Assembly (NCBI GenBank): GCA_927443375.1
Contig: CAKMKL010000333.1
Coordinates: 1 to 38,502, forward strand
Direction: 5' to 3'
Length of the DNA stretch: 38,502 nucleotides
Origin: an uncultured Paenibacillus sp.
Lineage (GTDB): Bacteria > Bacillota > Bacilli > Paenibacillales > Paenibacillaceae
A program made the translations under genes and the position numbers. The notes under the pieces were generated by a model. The model saw only the letters and a program-made list of their open reading frames with translations. It had not been told where the DNA came from and did not search any database. Below, one piece after another: positions 17,901 to 26,916 of the stretch. The stretch's first letter is position 1. Each line of letters begins with the position of its first letter.

Positions 17901-18758
17901 CTAATGAACGTTACTGCGGCAAAGCTGGGGTGAAATTCCCATATATTTCTTAAAAATCCTTGAAAAATAAAACGGATCGTTGTACTGCAGCATGCCTGAA
18001 ATCTCCTTGACCTGCAGGGAGGTATTCAGCAGCAAATGCTTAGCTTCCGCCATTTTGAGCCGGTGAATATATTCATGCAGCGGATATCCGCTGTTGCTGC
18101 GGACCAGACGCCGCAGCGTAGACATGGAAATATGGTGTTTTGCGGCAATCTGCGGTAAGTCAGGCTGCTCATACACACAGGAATTCAAGTCCCGGCGAAT
18201 CTGCGGCATAGCTTCATGCTGCCAGAACCGCATGTTGTCCCGGGTCACGAGTGAACATTCCAGCAGGATCGCCTCCAAACGAAGTGCCGCCCGGTCGGCA
18301 TCAACGGGTGCGCCCCCGTCCATGAGACCCAGGACCTCCTCAAATGAAGCCGCAATTCCTGCCAGCGCATTGCCCTGAAATATCATTCCCGCTGCTATTA
18401 ATCCCGACTCCAGCCACTCATCTACTCTTTTCCCGTTAAAATTAATATAATATTCATCCCAGCTCCCTCCAGGCGGCGGACCAAAGCTATAGCTGCAGCC
18501 CGGGCGAAAGAAGAACAGGCTGCCTTCCCGGACCGGCTGGGCCTCTCCCCCTTTCTCCGTATAGGTACCGGAGCCGGATACAATATAGACCAGTGCCCAA
18601 TGTTCAAACACTACATCCCTGCGGAATAGCGTTCTGCCTGGCAGATGACCTGCTTGCCCTATCCGGATGCCGCCCAGTCTAAGCATAGAGCTATCCACCT
18701 TCGGATCAATAATCCTAATGGGATACGGGCTGATCATATAATCCATGACCTTGGGCAT
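17901..18758 (-). CDS. AraC-family transcriptional regulator
   Basis: A 285-residue regulator. The N-terminal cupin-like sensing domain includes FEHWALVYIVSGSGTYT and SLFFFRPGCSYSF. The C-terminal pair of helix-turn-helix motifs covers about the last 95 residues (LPQIAAKHHISMSTLRRLV, then VKEISGMLQYNDPFYFSRIF and KKYMGISP). Start choice: ATG at 18758 has GGAGG 9 bases upstream, while the ATG at 18767 abuts that site. It is divergent from the GH20 hexosaminidase gene, whose expression it probably controls in response to a sugar ligand. Confidence 0.92.
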   Translation of the reverse strand: MPKVMDYMISPYPIRIIDPKVDSSMLRLGGIRIGQAGHLPGRTLFRRDVVFEHWALVYIVSGSGTYTEKGGEAQPVREGSLFFFRPGCSYSFGPPPGGSWDEYYINFNGKRVDEWLESGLIAAGMIFQGNALAGIAASFEEVLGLMDGGAPVDADRAALRLEAILLECSLVTRDNMRFWQHEAMPQIRRDLNSCVYEQPDLPQIAAKHHISMSTLRRLVRSNSGYPLHEYIHRLKMAEAKHLLLNTSLQVKEISGMLQYNDPFYFSRIFKKYMGISPQLCRSNVH

Positions 18759-18842
18759 ACATTGCATTCCTCCCTCTGTTTAGGAGTGATATGGTTAATC
18801 TGAAGATGATCATATTCTACATGAATAAGAGGTGTCCACGCT

Positions 18843-20744
18843 ATGTCAGAAATTCCTGTTTTGCAGCTGTTGCCCCGCCCGCGGTCACTTACAGTGACCG
18901 GAGGACTATTCCGGATCCCGGCCAAAGGAAGTATTATTCTTAACGACGCAGAGAACCGTGACATTCTGCCCGCAGCCCGCAAGCTTCAACAGTTGACTTC
19001 ACAAGTCCTTCGGCTGGAGCTGCCCCTGTCTATAGGTCCCCGTCCCTCCCGCCAGTCTGCCTATAACTTTAGTTATAACCGGCTGCTTCCGGCACAGGCC
19101 TATGAGATTACAGCCGGAGTAGACGGAATCGCGATAAGCTACAGTTCTCCGGAAGGCGCTTACTACGCAGTCGCCACGCTTAAACAAATCTTGGAGCAAT
19201 GCGGAAGAGACGTGCCTTATCTGTCAATCTGCGATCAACCGGACTTTGCAGCCAGAGGCCTGATGATCGATATCAGCCGCAACAAAATCCCGAAGCTTGA
19301 AACGCTTTACCGGATCATTGATCTGATGTCCGATTTGAAGTTCAACCAGCTGCAGTTATATATAGAAGGTTCTCCTTTTGCCTATGAGTCTTTCCCCCAG
19401 GTCTGGGAGCTGGAAACACCGGTAACCGGCGAAGAAATTCTGCTGATTGATGCCTATTGCCGTGAGCGTTTTATCGAACTGGTACCGAACCAGAACAGCT
19501 TCGGCCACATGGAGCATTGGCTGAGCCGGCCGGAGTTCAATCACCTGGCTGAAATTCCAGAGGGCTTCATGCTTCCGGATACAATGTATGACAGCGATCT
19601 GTATCCGGAAGGCCTGTTCATGCAGCCGGGTACCTTCCATACGGTGGACCCTGAAGTACTTAGCCTGCTCGGCAGAATGTACGATGATCTTCTTCCCTAT
19701 TTCACTTCATCGCAGTTCAATGTCGGGTGTGATGAGACCTATGAGCTTGGGCTTGGCAAAAGCAAAGCGCTGGCCGGCTCCGCAGGCAAAGGGCAGCTCT
19801 ACTTGTCTTTCCTGCAAAAGATTCATGAGCTCGTTACCTCCCGCGGCAAAACGATGCAATTCTGGGGGGATATCATTATCCAGCATCCGGAGCTGATCCC
19901 GCACCTGCCTAAAGATATCATTGCCATGGAATGGGGTTACAGCGCCGGGCATCCGTTCGAGGCAGATACACTGAAATTCCGTGAAGCGGGAATCCCGTTC
20001 TATGTCTGCCCCGGCACCAGCTCCTGGAATTCCCTGACCGGACGGACCGACAATATGCTGGCCAATCTTCGCAATGCTGCTGTTCACGGCAAAACGAACG
20101 GGGCGGCCGGCTACCTCATTACAGATTGGGGAGACTTCGGCCATTGGCAGCATCTGCCTGTCAGCTATGCCGGCTTCATATACGGGGCTTCCTTATCCTG
20201 GAATGTGGAGAACAATCTCGAAGCTGATGTTGCAGGATATTTGAACCGTTCCGTCTTCCAGGACCATTCAGCAACAATTGGACGATTGCTGCTTGACCTT
20301 GGCAACTATTACAAGCTGGAATCCGGAACGTTACGTCCCAACGATTCAGAGCTGTCAATGCTGCTGCGCAGCCGGCTGGACAATATGGGAATCGTTAAGA
20401 AGCTTACACCGGTTCATTTTGATCAGCTTGAAGCGTACATCAGCACGATAGAGGAGCAATTGGAGGAGCTGGATCTGGCATGCGATGATGCAGAGCTTGT
20501 CCGGGAGGAGCTTGCGAACGGTATCCATTTCGTGAAACATGCGTTATACCTCGGACGGCTCAAGCTGCAGCTTTCAGCATCGGATCAAGTTGATCTTGCA
20601 CTGGTTCAGGGTCAGATTAAGGATCTTGACCTGCTGCTGCACAGCTACCGCCAATTGTGGACCCGGCGCAACCGGGCTGGCGGCCTTGAGCAGAGTGTCA
20701 GCAAGCTTCTCCGCCTCCGAAGTGAGTATGAATCCCTGATCTAA
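18843..20744 (+). CDS. GH20 beta-N-acetylhexosaminidase, cytoplasmic
   Basis: A 633-residue glycoside hydrolase that would release terminal GlcNAc or GalNAc by substrate-assisted catalysis. An N-terminal GH20b-like domain covers about residues 5-130, including SPEGAYYAVATLKQIL. The catalytic barrel follows, starting near FAARGLMIDISRNKIP. The catalytic Asp-Glu pair is D297-E298 in FNVGCDETYELG. Substrate-pocket tryptophans are seen in MQFWGDI, MEWGYS and ITDWGDFGHWQH. There is no signal peptide, so it should act on imported oligosaccharides. GAGGTG lies 8 bases before the ATG. It ends just before a strong terminator. The divergent AraC gene is its likely regulator. Confidence 0.93.
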   Translation: MSEIPVLQLLPRPRSLTVTGGLFRIPAKGSIILNDAENRDILPAARKLQQLTSQVLRLELPLSIGPRPSRQSAYNFSYNRLLPAQAYEITAGVDGIAISYSSPEGAYYAVATLKQILEQCGRDVPYLSICDQPDFAARGLMIDISRNKIPKLETLYRIIDLMSDLKFNQLQLYIEGSPFAYESFPQVWELETPVTGEEILLIDAYCRERFIELVPNQNSFGHMEHWLSRPEFNHLAEIPEGFMLPDTMYDSDLYPEGLFMQPGTFHTVDPEVLSLLGRMYDDLLPYFTSSQFNVGCDETYELGLGKSKALAGSAGKGQLYLSFLQKIHELVTSRGKTMQFWGDIIIQHPELIPHLPKDIIAMEWGYSAGHPFEADTLKFREAGIPFYVCPGTSSWNSLTGRTDNMLANLRNAAVHGKTNGAAGYLITDWGDFGHWQHLPVSYAGFIYGASLSWNVENNLEADVAGYLNRSVFQDHSATIGRLLLDLGNYYKLESGTLRPNDSELSMLLRSRLDNMGIVKKLTPVHFDQLEAYISTIEEQLEELDLACDDAELVREELANGIHFVKHALYLGRLKLQLSASDQVDLALVQGQIKDLDLLLHSYRQLWTRRNRAGGLEQSVSKLLRLRSEYESLI

Positions 20745-20764
20745 GACCTATGTACCAAATCAAG

Positions 20765-20811
20765 GGCCCGGCAGAGCGGATAGGATTCCACTGGGTCTGC
20801 CGGGCCTTTTT
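20765..20811 (+). terminator. Terminator after the hexosaminidase gene
   Basis: GGCCCGGCAGA (20765-20775) pairs with TCTGCCGGGCC (20796-20806) and is followed by five T. It lies 20 bases after the stop, between convergent genes. Confidence 0.92.
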
Positions 20812-20812
20812 C

Positions 20813-21127
20813 TCATTCACGCTCTGCCGTTCTCTTTGCCTGAAGGAATTCCCTGCGGATTTCCTCATATTGATTCGTCAGCATTTCACGCTCCCGCTGC
20901 TCCAGCTCTTCACGGCCCGCGCTTTCCCGCAAGCTCTCATCATCTTCGAAGATGTTCCAGATATCCGAGAAGAGATAATCTTTAATCTCGACCGCTGCCC
21001 CGGCCGATCTCCCGTTCTGCCAGAGCAATCCCTTGGAGGTGCGCATTACAGTGCGCCCATCGGGAGTGGCGGCTTTTTGCCCGATCCGGATCTGCATCAG
21101 CATTTGGCCGAAAGTATACCATTTCAT
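20813..21127 (-). CDS. Hypothetical protein, 104 aa
   Basis: It begins MKWYTFGQMLMQIRIGQKAA. The N-terminal half looks globular (TSKGLLWQN, then KDYLFSDIWNIFEDDES). The C-terminal third is highly charged and probably a coiled coil (EELEQREREMLTNQYEEIRR). No signal peptide or span is seen. ATG at 21127 is preferred over a TTG at 21133 because GGTGG lies 7 bases upstream. It is convergent with the hexosaminidase gene and divergent from the isoprenoid-synthase-like gene. I do not recognise the family. Confidence 0.75.
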   Translation of the reverse strand: MKWYTFGQMLMQIRIGQKAATPDGRTVMRTSKGLLWQNGRSAGAAVEIKDYLFSDIWNIFEDDESLRESAGREELEQREREMLTNQYEEIRREFLQAKRTAERE

Positions 21128-21153
21128 CTGCAAACCACCCCCATAAGTTCTAA

Positions 21154-21182
21154 TTGAAATAGACCGCCCTGCAGCATATAAT
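21154..21182 (+). promoter_or_regulatory. Strong sigma-A-type promoter of the isoprenoid-synthase-like gene
   Basis: TTGAAA (21154-21159), a 17-base spacer and a perfect TATAAT (21177-21182). Transcription should begin near 21189, about 54 bases before the ATG at 21243. Confidence 0.75.
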
Positions 21183-21242
21183 CATGATGAAAACCCACAT
21201 TTTTCCTTATAAAATATATTTTTGACAGGAGACAAGCCTACT

Positions 21243-22178
21243 ATGAATTGGCTGGAGGATTATAAGGAGGAGCTTCACACCGTATTTCACGATTGCAGAA
21301 CGATCATCTCCGGATTTCCGGAACCGTTCCGTTCACAGGGACTGGCCTATTTGGAGCAATTTGATGTATTCCAGCTTCACAGCAAGAAGAACTACATCTG
21401 CTATCTGCTGCCGTATTGGGTAAGCAGCGAGTGCGGATTAAGCGCCGCAGAGACGCGCCGGATGTCCGCAGGCAACGTCGTGCTGATGCTCTTTTTTTTC
21501 CTGCAGGACGATCTGATGGACAACAGGCATTCGGCACCTGCTGAAGTGCTGCCGCTTGCCAACCTGCTGTATGTGGAGTTTCTGGATCTTTACCGTCCGC
21601 TTTTCCCTCCGGAATCCCTTTTCTGGTCTTACTTCAGGCGTTATATCACCGAATGGGCAGACAGTGTGGCCGGAGAAGCTGCCGGCGATTATTATTGGAA
21701 CGACCGTAGCCGGGTTGCCCGCAAAGCCAGTCCCCTTAAGCTCTCCAGTACTGCGGCCCTGCTGCTCTCAGACAAGCCATCCTTCATTGCCGATTCGGAA
21801 GAACTGCTTGAAGCCGTGCTGCTTACCCTGCAAATGCTCGATGATTATGAGGATTGGGAGGAGGACCTGGCTGAAGGCAGCTATAACTGTCTGCTGTCAC
21901 TGGTCCGTCATCATCAGCAGCAGGATACTGCCATTCTCACTCCGGCTGCCGTCAAAAACTTCATTTTCACCACAGGCGGTCTCGCACAGTATACGGCAAC
22001 GGCAGGCGGGAACCACGAAAGGCTGCTATCGGGCCGTTTATCTATCCCCGGGCTAACCGCCTTTCATCAAACGCTGGTGGATAATCTCCTGCAAATTGCT
22101 GCAGCGATCGAAGCGGAGAAAGCACTATTACAGGGGGGTGGACTGGGGTACTGGTTATCCAAAAATATGAATCTTTAA
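21243..22178 (+). CDS. Class I isoprenoid-synthase-fold protein
   Basis: A 311-residue, mostly helical protein with the two metal/diphosphate-binding motifs of trans-prenyl synthases. These are FFFLQDDLMDN (DDLMD at 89-93) and MLDDYEDWEED (DDYED at 200-204). The second motif is DDxxD rather than the NSE triad of terpene cyclases. Standard prenyl-synthase segments such as an N-terminal GGK/R motif are not seen, so the substrate is unclear: prenyl-diphosphate chain elongation, terpene cyclisation or prenyl transfer to a peptide are all possible. ATG at 21243 has AGGAG about 11 bases upstream. An NHLP peptide gene follows after 107 bases on the same strand. Confidence 0.8.
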   Translation: MNWLEDYKEELHTVFHDCRTIISGFPEPFRSQGLAYLEQFDVFQLHSKKNYICYLLPYWVSSECGLSAAETRRMSAGNVVLMLFFFLQDDLMDNRHSAPAEVLPLANLLYVEFLDLYRPLFPPESLFWSYFRRYITEWADSVAGEAAGDYYWNDRSRVARKASPLKLSSTAALLLSDKPSFIADSEELLEAVLLTLQMLDDYEDWEEDLAEGSYNCLLSLVRHHQQQDTAILTPAAVKNFIFTTGGLAQYTATAGGNHERLLSGRLSIPGLTAFHQTLVDNLLQIAAAIEAEKALLQGGGLGYWLSKNMNL

Positions 22179-22239
22179 AAACCTCAAAAAAACAGATAAC
22201 AACCAAAAAAAGTCATAGATTCAAAAATAATGCTATGTT

Positions 22240-22258
22240 ATGCTTAAGGGGTAAGCAT
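22240..22258 (+). promoter_or_regulatory. Inverted repeat before the NHLP peptide gene
   Basis: ATGCTTA-AGGGG-TAAGCAT forms a perfect 7-bp hairpin 27 bases before the start codon. It may be an operator or a leader hairpin. No good promoter is evident in 22179-22239, so read-through from the upstream gene is possible. Confidence 0.35.
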
Positions 22259-22285
22259 TTATCATTTCCGGGAAGGGTGATTGTA

Positions 22286-22525
22286 ATGTCAGAAGCAATT
22301 CTTAAGAATCAAGTGATTCAGAAGGCATGGGAAGATCCAAGTTTCAAACAGAAGCTGCTTACAGATCCGAAAGAGGCCCTAAGAGAAGCACTAGGTATTC
22401 ATCTGCCCGACAATATTACACTCAAAACCGTGGAGGAAGGCTCTAATGAGTTTTATCTCGTCATTCCTCCCAGTCCATCCTCGGGCCTCATGAAGACGAA
22501 TGTCTCTCCCCTTAGTTCCTGGTAA
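22286..22525 (+). CDS. NHLP leader family RiPP-precursor-like peptide
   Basis: A 79-residue peptide starting MSEAILKNQVIQKAWEDPSF. The first 60 residues match the nitrile-hydratase-like leader peptide pattern: an AWEDPSFKQKLLTDPKEALR helix, LGIHLPDNITLK, and the closing FYLVIPPSP. The remaining tail (SSGLMKTNVSPLSSW) is rich in Ser and ends in Trp. It has no GG cleavage site and no cysteines. ATG at 22286 has AGGGTG 6-7 bases upstream. NHLP leaders normally direct RiPP maturation enzymes. Here no standard cyclase, radical-SAM or export gene is adjacent; the nearest enzyme is the isoprenoid-synthase-like protein. Precursor identity is supported; any product is unknown. Confidence 0.82.
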   Translation: MSEAILKNQVIQKAWEDPSFKQKLLTDPKEALREALGIHLPDNITLKTVEEGSNEFYLVIPPSPSSGLMKTNVSPLSSW

Positions 22526-22542
22526 ATCACCCTAGTCTAACT

Positions 22543-24459
22543 TCATAGGGAGCCCGAACCTTCCGGAGCGTCTGCCAGCGGCAGCATAGTGACGGACTCG
22601 GTTCCGGCTCCTTTTTGGCTCTCAAAATGAATTTCGCCCTGCATGGATTCAATAATCCGGAAGGTAACCATCAGTCCAAGCCCTGTCCCCTTCGTTTTAT
22701 TGGAGAAATACGGCTCCCCGAGCCGGTTCAGAACCTCCTGATCCATTCCCTCACCATCATCCTTGATATGAATATACACCTTATCACTGATACCGTAGGC
22801 TATCATATGTATAGTTCCTTCATCCCCCAGCGACTCGATACTATTCTTAATGATATTGATGAATGCCTGCTTGAATTTGGAAGAGTTGCCCCTTACCCAT
22901 AACCCTTCTCCGGCTTCCATGATCATTCGGCCTCCGTTCAGATGACAGAGCGGCAGCATAATACTCTCTATATGTTTAAACTCATCCTGAACGTTAAGGA
23001 TTGAGATCTGTTCGAATTCCGGTTTGGCAAAGGTCAGGAAATCTGTAATAATGTTGGCGGCACGGTCAAGTTCGCTTAGCGCCATAGACAAATACTGTTC
23101 TTCACTGCCGCTTGCTTTCTCGCTGAGGAGCTGGAGGAACCCTCTGGTCACCTGCAGCGGATTGCGCACTTCATGGGCCACCGATGCAGCAAGCTCACTG
23201 ATAATCTCCATTTTCTCCGAACGCTGCAGTTCATTGTTGAACAGCTCCAGCTCCCGGGAATATTTGACCACCTGCCGGTGATTCAGGGCCAGCCTGCGGC
23301 CGAGAATAATAATGAGCGAGAGAATGAATACAACGAGCGCCCATTTCCAGTAAAACAGATCATAATTACCGTTCTTGATGTAGTACCAGATTAATTCGGA
23401 GACCCCTGTTAAAGCCGCTGTACCGAAGCCCACAGCAAAAATGATCGCGTCTTTATTCCCTTTTATCGAAAAGGCAACGACATAAGCAATGAGCAGAATA
23501 AATTGGATAATCATGATAAAGCCGATAACCGTGGCGGATACAAGATAATAAAATTCTACAAAACGGTTTCCGGACAATGTATTCACGATCAGACACAGAA
23601 TGCAGAACAAGGAGTATGCTGTCTGGAAGATCCGGAAGCGCCGGATAATCGAGAAGCGCCCGCTTCCGAAAATGTTCTCGAACAGATAGGTAAGCGCCGG
23701 AAGCAGCGACAGCAGCCCCAGGTCCAGAAAGATAACGCTGAGCGCTCCAAGAGAACTGTAAAAGGTATAAATAAACGGAGAATACGTGACCGATAACACC
23801 CCGGTAGCTGCGATGACAACTGCTAATGAGGCTGCTATGCGGAAATGTTCCCTATCCAGGAAAAACCCGCATACAAACAGGACCACTGCTACAAAAACAA
23901 AAGCACCGCCTAGGATCACATCGATAAGCCCGTTTTTGATAAAACCTCTGACCAGATCACTATACTCGCCGATGACTGCTGGTTCTTTAATTCCGATCCG
24001 GTCCTGCAGCGTTGACGTCCAGATATACATCGTTTTGCCGTCATCATCTGCGCTTAGAGGGACAAGCAGCGAGTAATTGTCTTTAATATAGCTCCGGTCA
24101 TCTTCAAAAACCAGTCGGTCTTCGACATACACTTTTACATGCAGGGCGTATAAGGTTTTGATGTAGAGTGCAGGTGTCACATATTTGAATGCCGGCAGCT
24201 CAATACGTGTCCAGGCTGAGGATACACCATTAGGAAGCTCCGTTATGCCCGGGACTGCTCCGCTGCTAATCCATTTCCCCTGATCCGGAGCAGGTACGTT
24301 AAAGCCGTTATCCCCCGGATCAGCTCCCCATTTGATCTGCCATTCCCTGATTTCCTTCGAGGCATAATGATTATCTGCTGAAGCCAATAGCGAACTACAG
24401 GTCAATAAAAGCAGAAAAAACACTGCTGTTATATGTAAACTTTTACCGATCAAGCGCAT
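22543..24459 (-). CDS. 7TM-DISM sensor histidine kinase
   Basis: A 638-residue membrane kinase. A signal-like first helix (LHITAVFFLLLLTCSSLLAS) precedes an extracytoplasmic sensing domain of about 140 residues. Seven hydrophobic spans follow near residues 175-395, then a short coiled linker and HisKA plus HATPase domains. The phosphoacceptor is in ASVAHEVRNPLQVTRG; the N-box is IKNSIESL and G-boxes are DDGEGMD and TKGTGLGLM. No response regulator is adjacent. It converges on the NHLP gene with 17 bases between stop codons. It is closely similar to the disrupted kinase immediately upstream (24563-26460). Confidence 0.92.
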   Translation of the reverse strand: MRLIGKSLHITAVFFLLLLTCSSLLASADNHYASKEIREWQIKWGADPGDNGFNVPAPDQGKWISSGAVPGITELPNGVSSAWTRIELPAFKYVTPALYIKTLYALHVKVYVEDRLVFEDDRSYIKDNYSLLVPLSADDDGKTMYIWTSTLQDRIGIKEPAVIGEYSDLVRGFIKNGLIDVILGGAFVFVAVVLFVCGFFLDREHFRIAASLAVVIAATGVLSVTYSPFIYTFYSSLGALSVIFLDLGLLSLLPALTYLFENIFGSGRFSIIRRFRIFQTAYSLFCILCLIVNTLSGNRFVEFYYLVSATVIGFIMIIQFILLIAYVVAFSIKGNKDAIIFAVGFGTAALTGVSELIWYYIKNGNYDLFYWKWALVVFILSLIIILGRRLALNHRQVVKYSRELELFNNELQRSEKMEIISELAASVAHEVRNPLQVTRGFLQLLSEKASGSEEQYLSMALSELDRAANIITDFLTFAKPEFEQISILNVQDEFKHIESIMLPLCHLNGGRMIMEAGEGLWVRGNSSKFKQAFINIIKNSIESLGDEGTIHMIAYGISDKVYIHIKDDGEGMDQEVLNRLGEPYFSNKTKGTGLGLMVTFRIIESMQGEIHFESQKGAGTESVTMLPLADAPEGSGSL

Positions 24460-24562
24460 GCAAGCACCCCAGAATAAAGTTTTAGAAGCAATGTATATAA
24501 GCTAGTATTCGCCCTAAACGCCCCTTATCCCTTCAAAAAAACGGTATTTTCCAAAAAAATTG

Positions 24563-26460
24563 CTATTTATTGCGGTAGGCTGGGAGTTTCACAATCACTT
24601 CGGTCCCCTCGCCCTTTTTACTGTGAAACTGAATAGATCCGTTCATCGCCTCTATGATCCGGAAGGTAACCATCAGGCCAAGCCCTGTTCCCTTTGTCTT
24701 ATTGGAGTAATAGGGTTCACCCAGGCGGGCCAGCTCACTGACCTTCATGCCTTCCCCGTTATCCTTCACACTAACCATTATATGTGATCCCGATTTCCAG
24801 GCGGACACCTTGATCAGACCATTCTCCTGTAAGGACTCCACACTGTTCTTGATCAGATTAATAAAAGCCTGTTTAAATTTAGAGGAGCTGCCAAGCACTT
24901 GAAGCCCGTCCTGCAGCTGAAGCTGAATAGCCCCACCCTGCAGATTCGCCAGCGGCACCAGAATCCCGGACACATGCTTCAGCTCCCCGGAAACCTCCAG
25001 GATATCCTCCTGATCCAGCCCCGGTTTGGCAAAGGTGAGAAAGTCTGTAATGATGACGGAGGCTCTATCCAGCTCCTGCATCGCCATATCGAGATATTCC
25101 TTCTCTTTTGAGCCGGAGCGTTCCCCTAAAATTTGCAGGAATCCCCGCGTAACCTGCAGCGGATTACGCACCTCATGGGCAACAGACGCAGCCAGTTCAC
25201 TGATAATCTCCATTTTCTCCGAACGCTGCACTTCATTGTTGAATTTCTCCAGATCCCGGGAATAGCTAACCGCCTGTTCATAGTTCTGGCAAAGCCCCGT
25301 CCAAGAATAACGATTAGCGAAATAACAAAAGCAATCACTCCCCACTTCCACCAATACAAATGGTAGCGTTCTGCCGAAGTGAAGTACAGCAGCAGCTCAC
25401 CAAGGGAGACAACAGCAAATACAGTGAATCCGAGCGAGAAAATAACGGCATCCTTATTGCCTTTGTATGCATAAATCACCGCCAGACCAAGCAAATAAGC
25501 GAGCTGTATAATCATCAGTATTCCCATAACCTCTACAGTCATGATCCTATACAGCTGATCCAGCCGGTAAGACAGCAGTGTATTCAGAAGAAGAAAGCCG
25601 AAGCAGAATATGGAATAGCCGAGCTGGAAATTACGGAAACGTACAAGCCTCTTCCCCTTTCCGGGGCCAAAAATCCGTTCGAAATAAAAGGTAAAGGCCG
25701 GCAGAAGAGTAAATAAAGCCAGATCAAAAAAGGTTTCAATTAGCCGTCCCTGATTGTGCAGAATAAGCGGCAGAAACGGTGAGTATGTAATAAACAGAAC
25801 GCCAAAAGATAAAATAACCAGCACCAGCCAAAGCCCGCCTGAGAAAAGCTCCACCCTGACAAAAAACAGGCACGTCATCAATACGGCCGCCATAAAGATC
25901 AGCGCCGCACCAAGCACCATATCCACTAAATCCTGTTTGACATAAAGGGCGATCAGCTTATCATAATTTCCTGTTCTGACCTCGCCTTCTACACCGAAGC
26001 CCTGGCTGCCCCCACTACTCCACAGATACAGCGGTCCATTTCCGTCTTTCGGGGATAAAGGAATCAGCACCTTGCTGCCATTAAAATTAACCAGCTGACT
26101 TGAATCATATACGATCTCGTTATTCCGGTAAGCTTTAATTGTATTTCCATATACTTTATCTATAAGCAGTGCCGAATTGGTAGTCACCTTAGGTATTGCA
26201 AAACGCAGCCAGGCTGCGCTTACTCCGGCCGGGGGCAGCGGTCTGGCTGCATTCGCGGGCACCTGTATCCATTCCTGGTCTGGAGCTGCTGCCGCTTCTT
26301 TTAAAGATTCAGCGTGCGGCTGTTCCCATTTCATCTCCCATTCCGTAAGAAGGGGGCCTGTTTTACCCTTCCACTCCATAGCAATCCCTAAAGGTACTAA
26401 AGCTATCAAGAGCAGAAACATGAGAATAGCAGCCACTCTTTTTGGTGATGGCAACTTCAT
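24563..26460 (-). pseudogene. Second 7TM-DISM histidine kinase, broken by a 1-base frameshift
   Basis: Two overlapping frames encode one kinase. The upstream part (26460 down to about 25290) carries the N-terminal membrane anchor, sensing domain and seven spans, ending ISLIVILGRGFA. The downstream part (about 25288 to 24563) continues QNYEQAVSYSRDLEKF, then ASVAHEVRNPLQVTRG and the full ATPase domain. Alignment with the neighbouring kinase, ILGRRLALNHRQVVKYSREL, shows a seamless join if one base is restored at GCCAG (25286-25290). The repaired product would be 632 residues, nearly equal to its 638-residue paralogue. This may be a true pseudogene or a sequencing error in a short C-run. Confidence 0.88.
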
Positions 26461-26708
26461 CTTGACACCTCAATAAATCGTTAGTTGGATTTTTGTAGTT
26501 CATATGATTCTTACTTTCGACAACCTTCGCACTATCCCTGCTAATCCTGCAAAAATACTCGAAATAAGCAGTTTTCTTCTTCAGGCGGTTAATCGTACAG
26601 AAAAATGAATATATTAAGGAAGGCAATGAATAATGAACTCCAGGATTAGATTCGCCGCCGAATTATCGGGTAAAGATGATTATAGATGTTCGTGGAGGAG
26701 GATGGGCA

Positions 26709-26894
26709 ATGAACGACAAAGAGAAATCCGCAGCCAGCGGTTCTCCGGCCGAGGATGGACTTGTGACCGAGCGTGATATCGATGAGGAGTTCGGCCTGTT
26801 TCAGGAAGATTCCTATCCCGGTGCGCTGCCGGATGAAGACCAGAAAGCAGCCACTAATCATGCTGTTCCTAAAGAGGAGCAGACTACAGACTAA
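26709..26894 (+). CDS. Small acidic hypothetical protein, 61 aa
   Basis: Starts MNDKEKSAASGSPAEDG at ATG 26709, with GGAGGAGG upstream. It is soluble, low-complexity and strongly acidic (TERDIDEEFGLFQEDSYPG, then LPDEDQ). It probably lacks a stable fold. It lies 22 bases before a larger acidic gene on the same strand, so the two likely form an operon. I do not recognise the family. The region 26461-26708 upstream contains no other gene that I can support. Confidence 0.65.
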   Translation: MNDKEKSAASGSPAEDGLVTERDIDEEFGLFQEDSYPGALPDEDQKAATNHAVPKEEQTTD

Positions 26895-26916
26895 AGCCTA
26901 AAGGAGTTGAACGGCT

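Noticed and set aside
20355..20540. Short minus-strand frames within the hexosaminidase gene
   Set aside because: They are shadows of a well-supported GH20 gene and have no translation signals.
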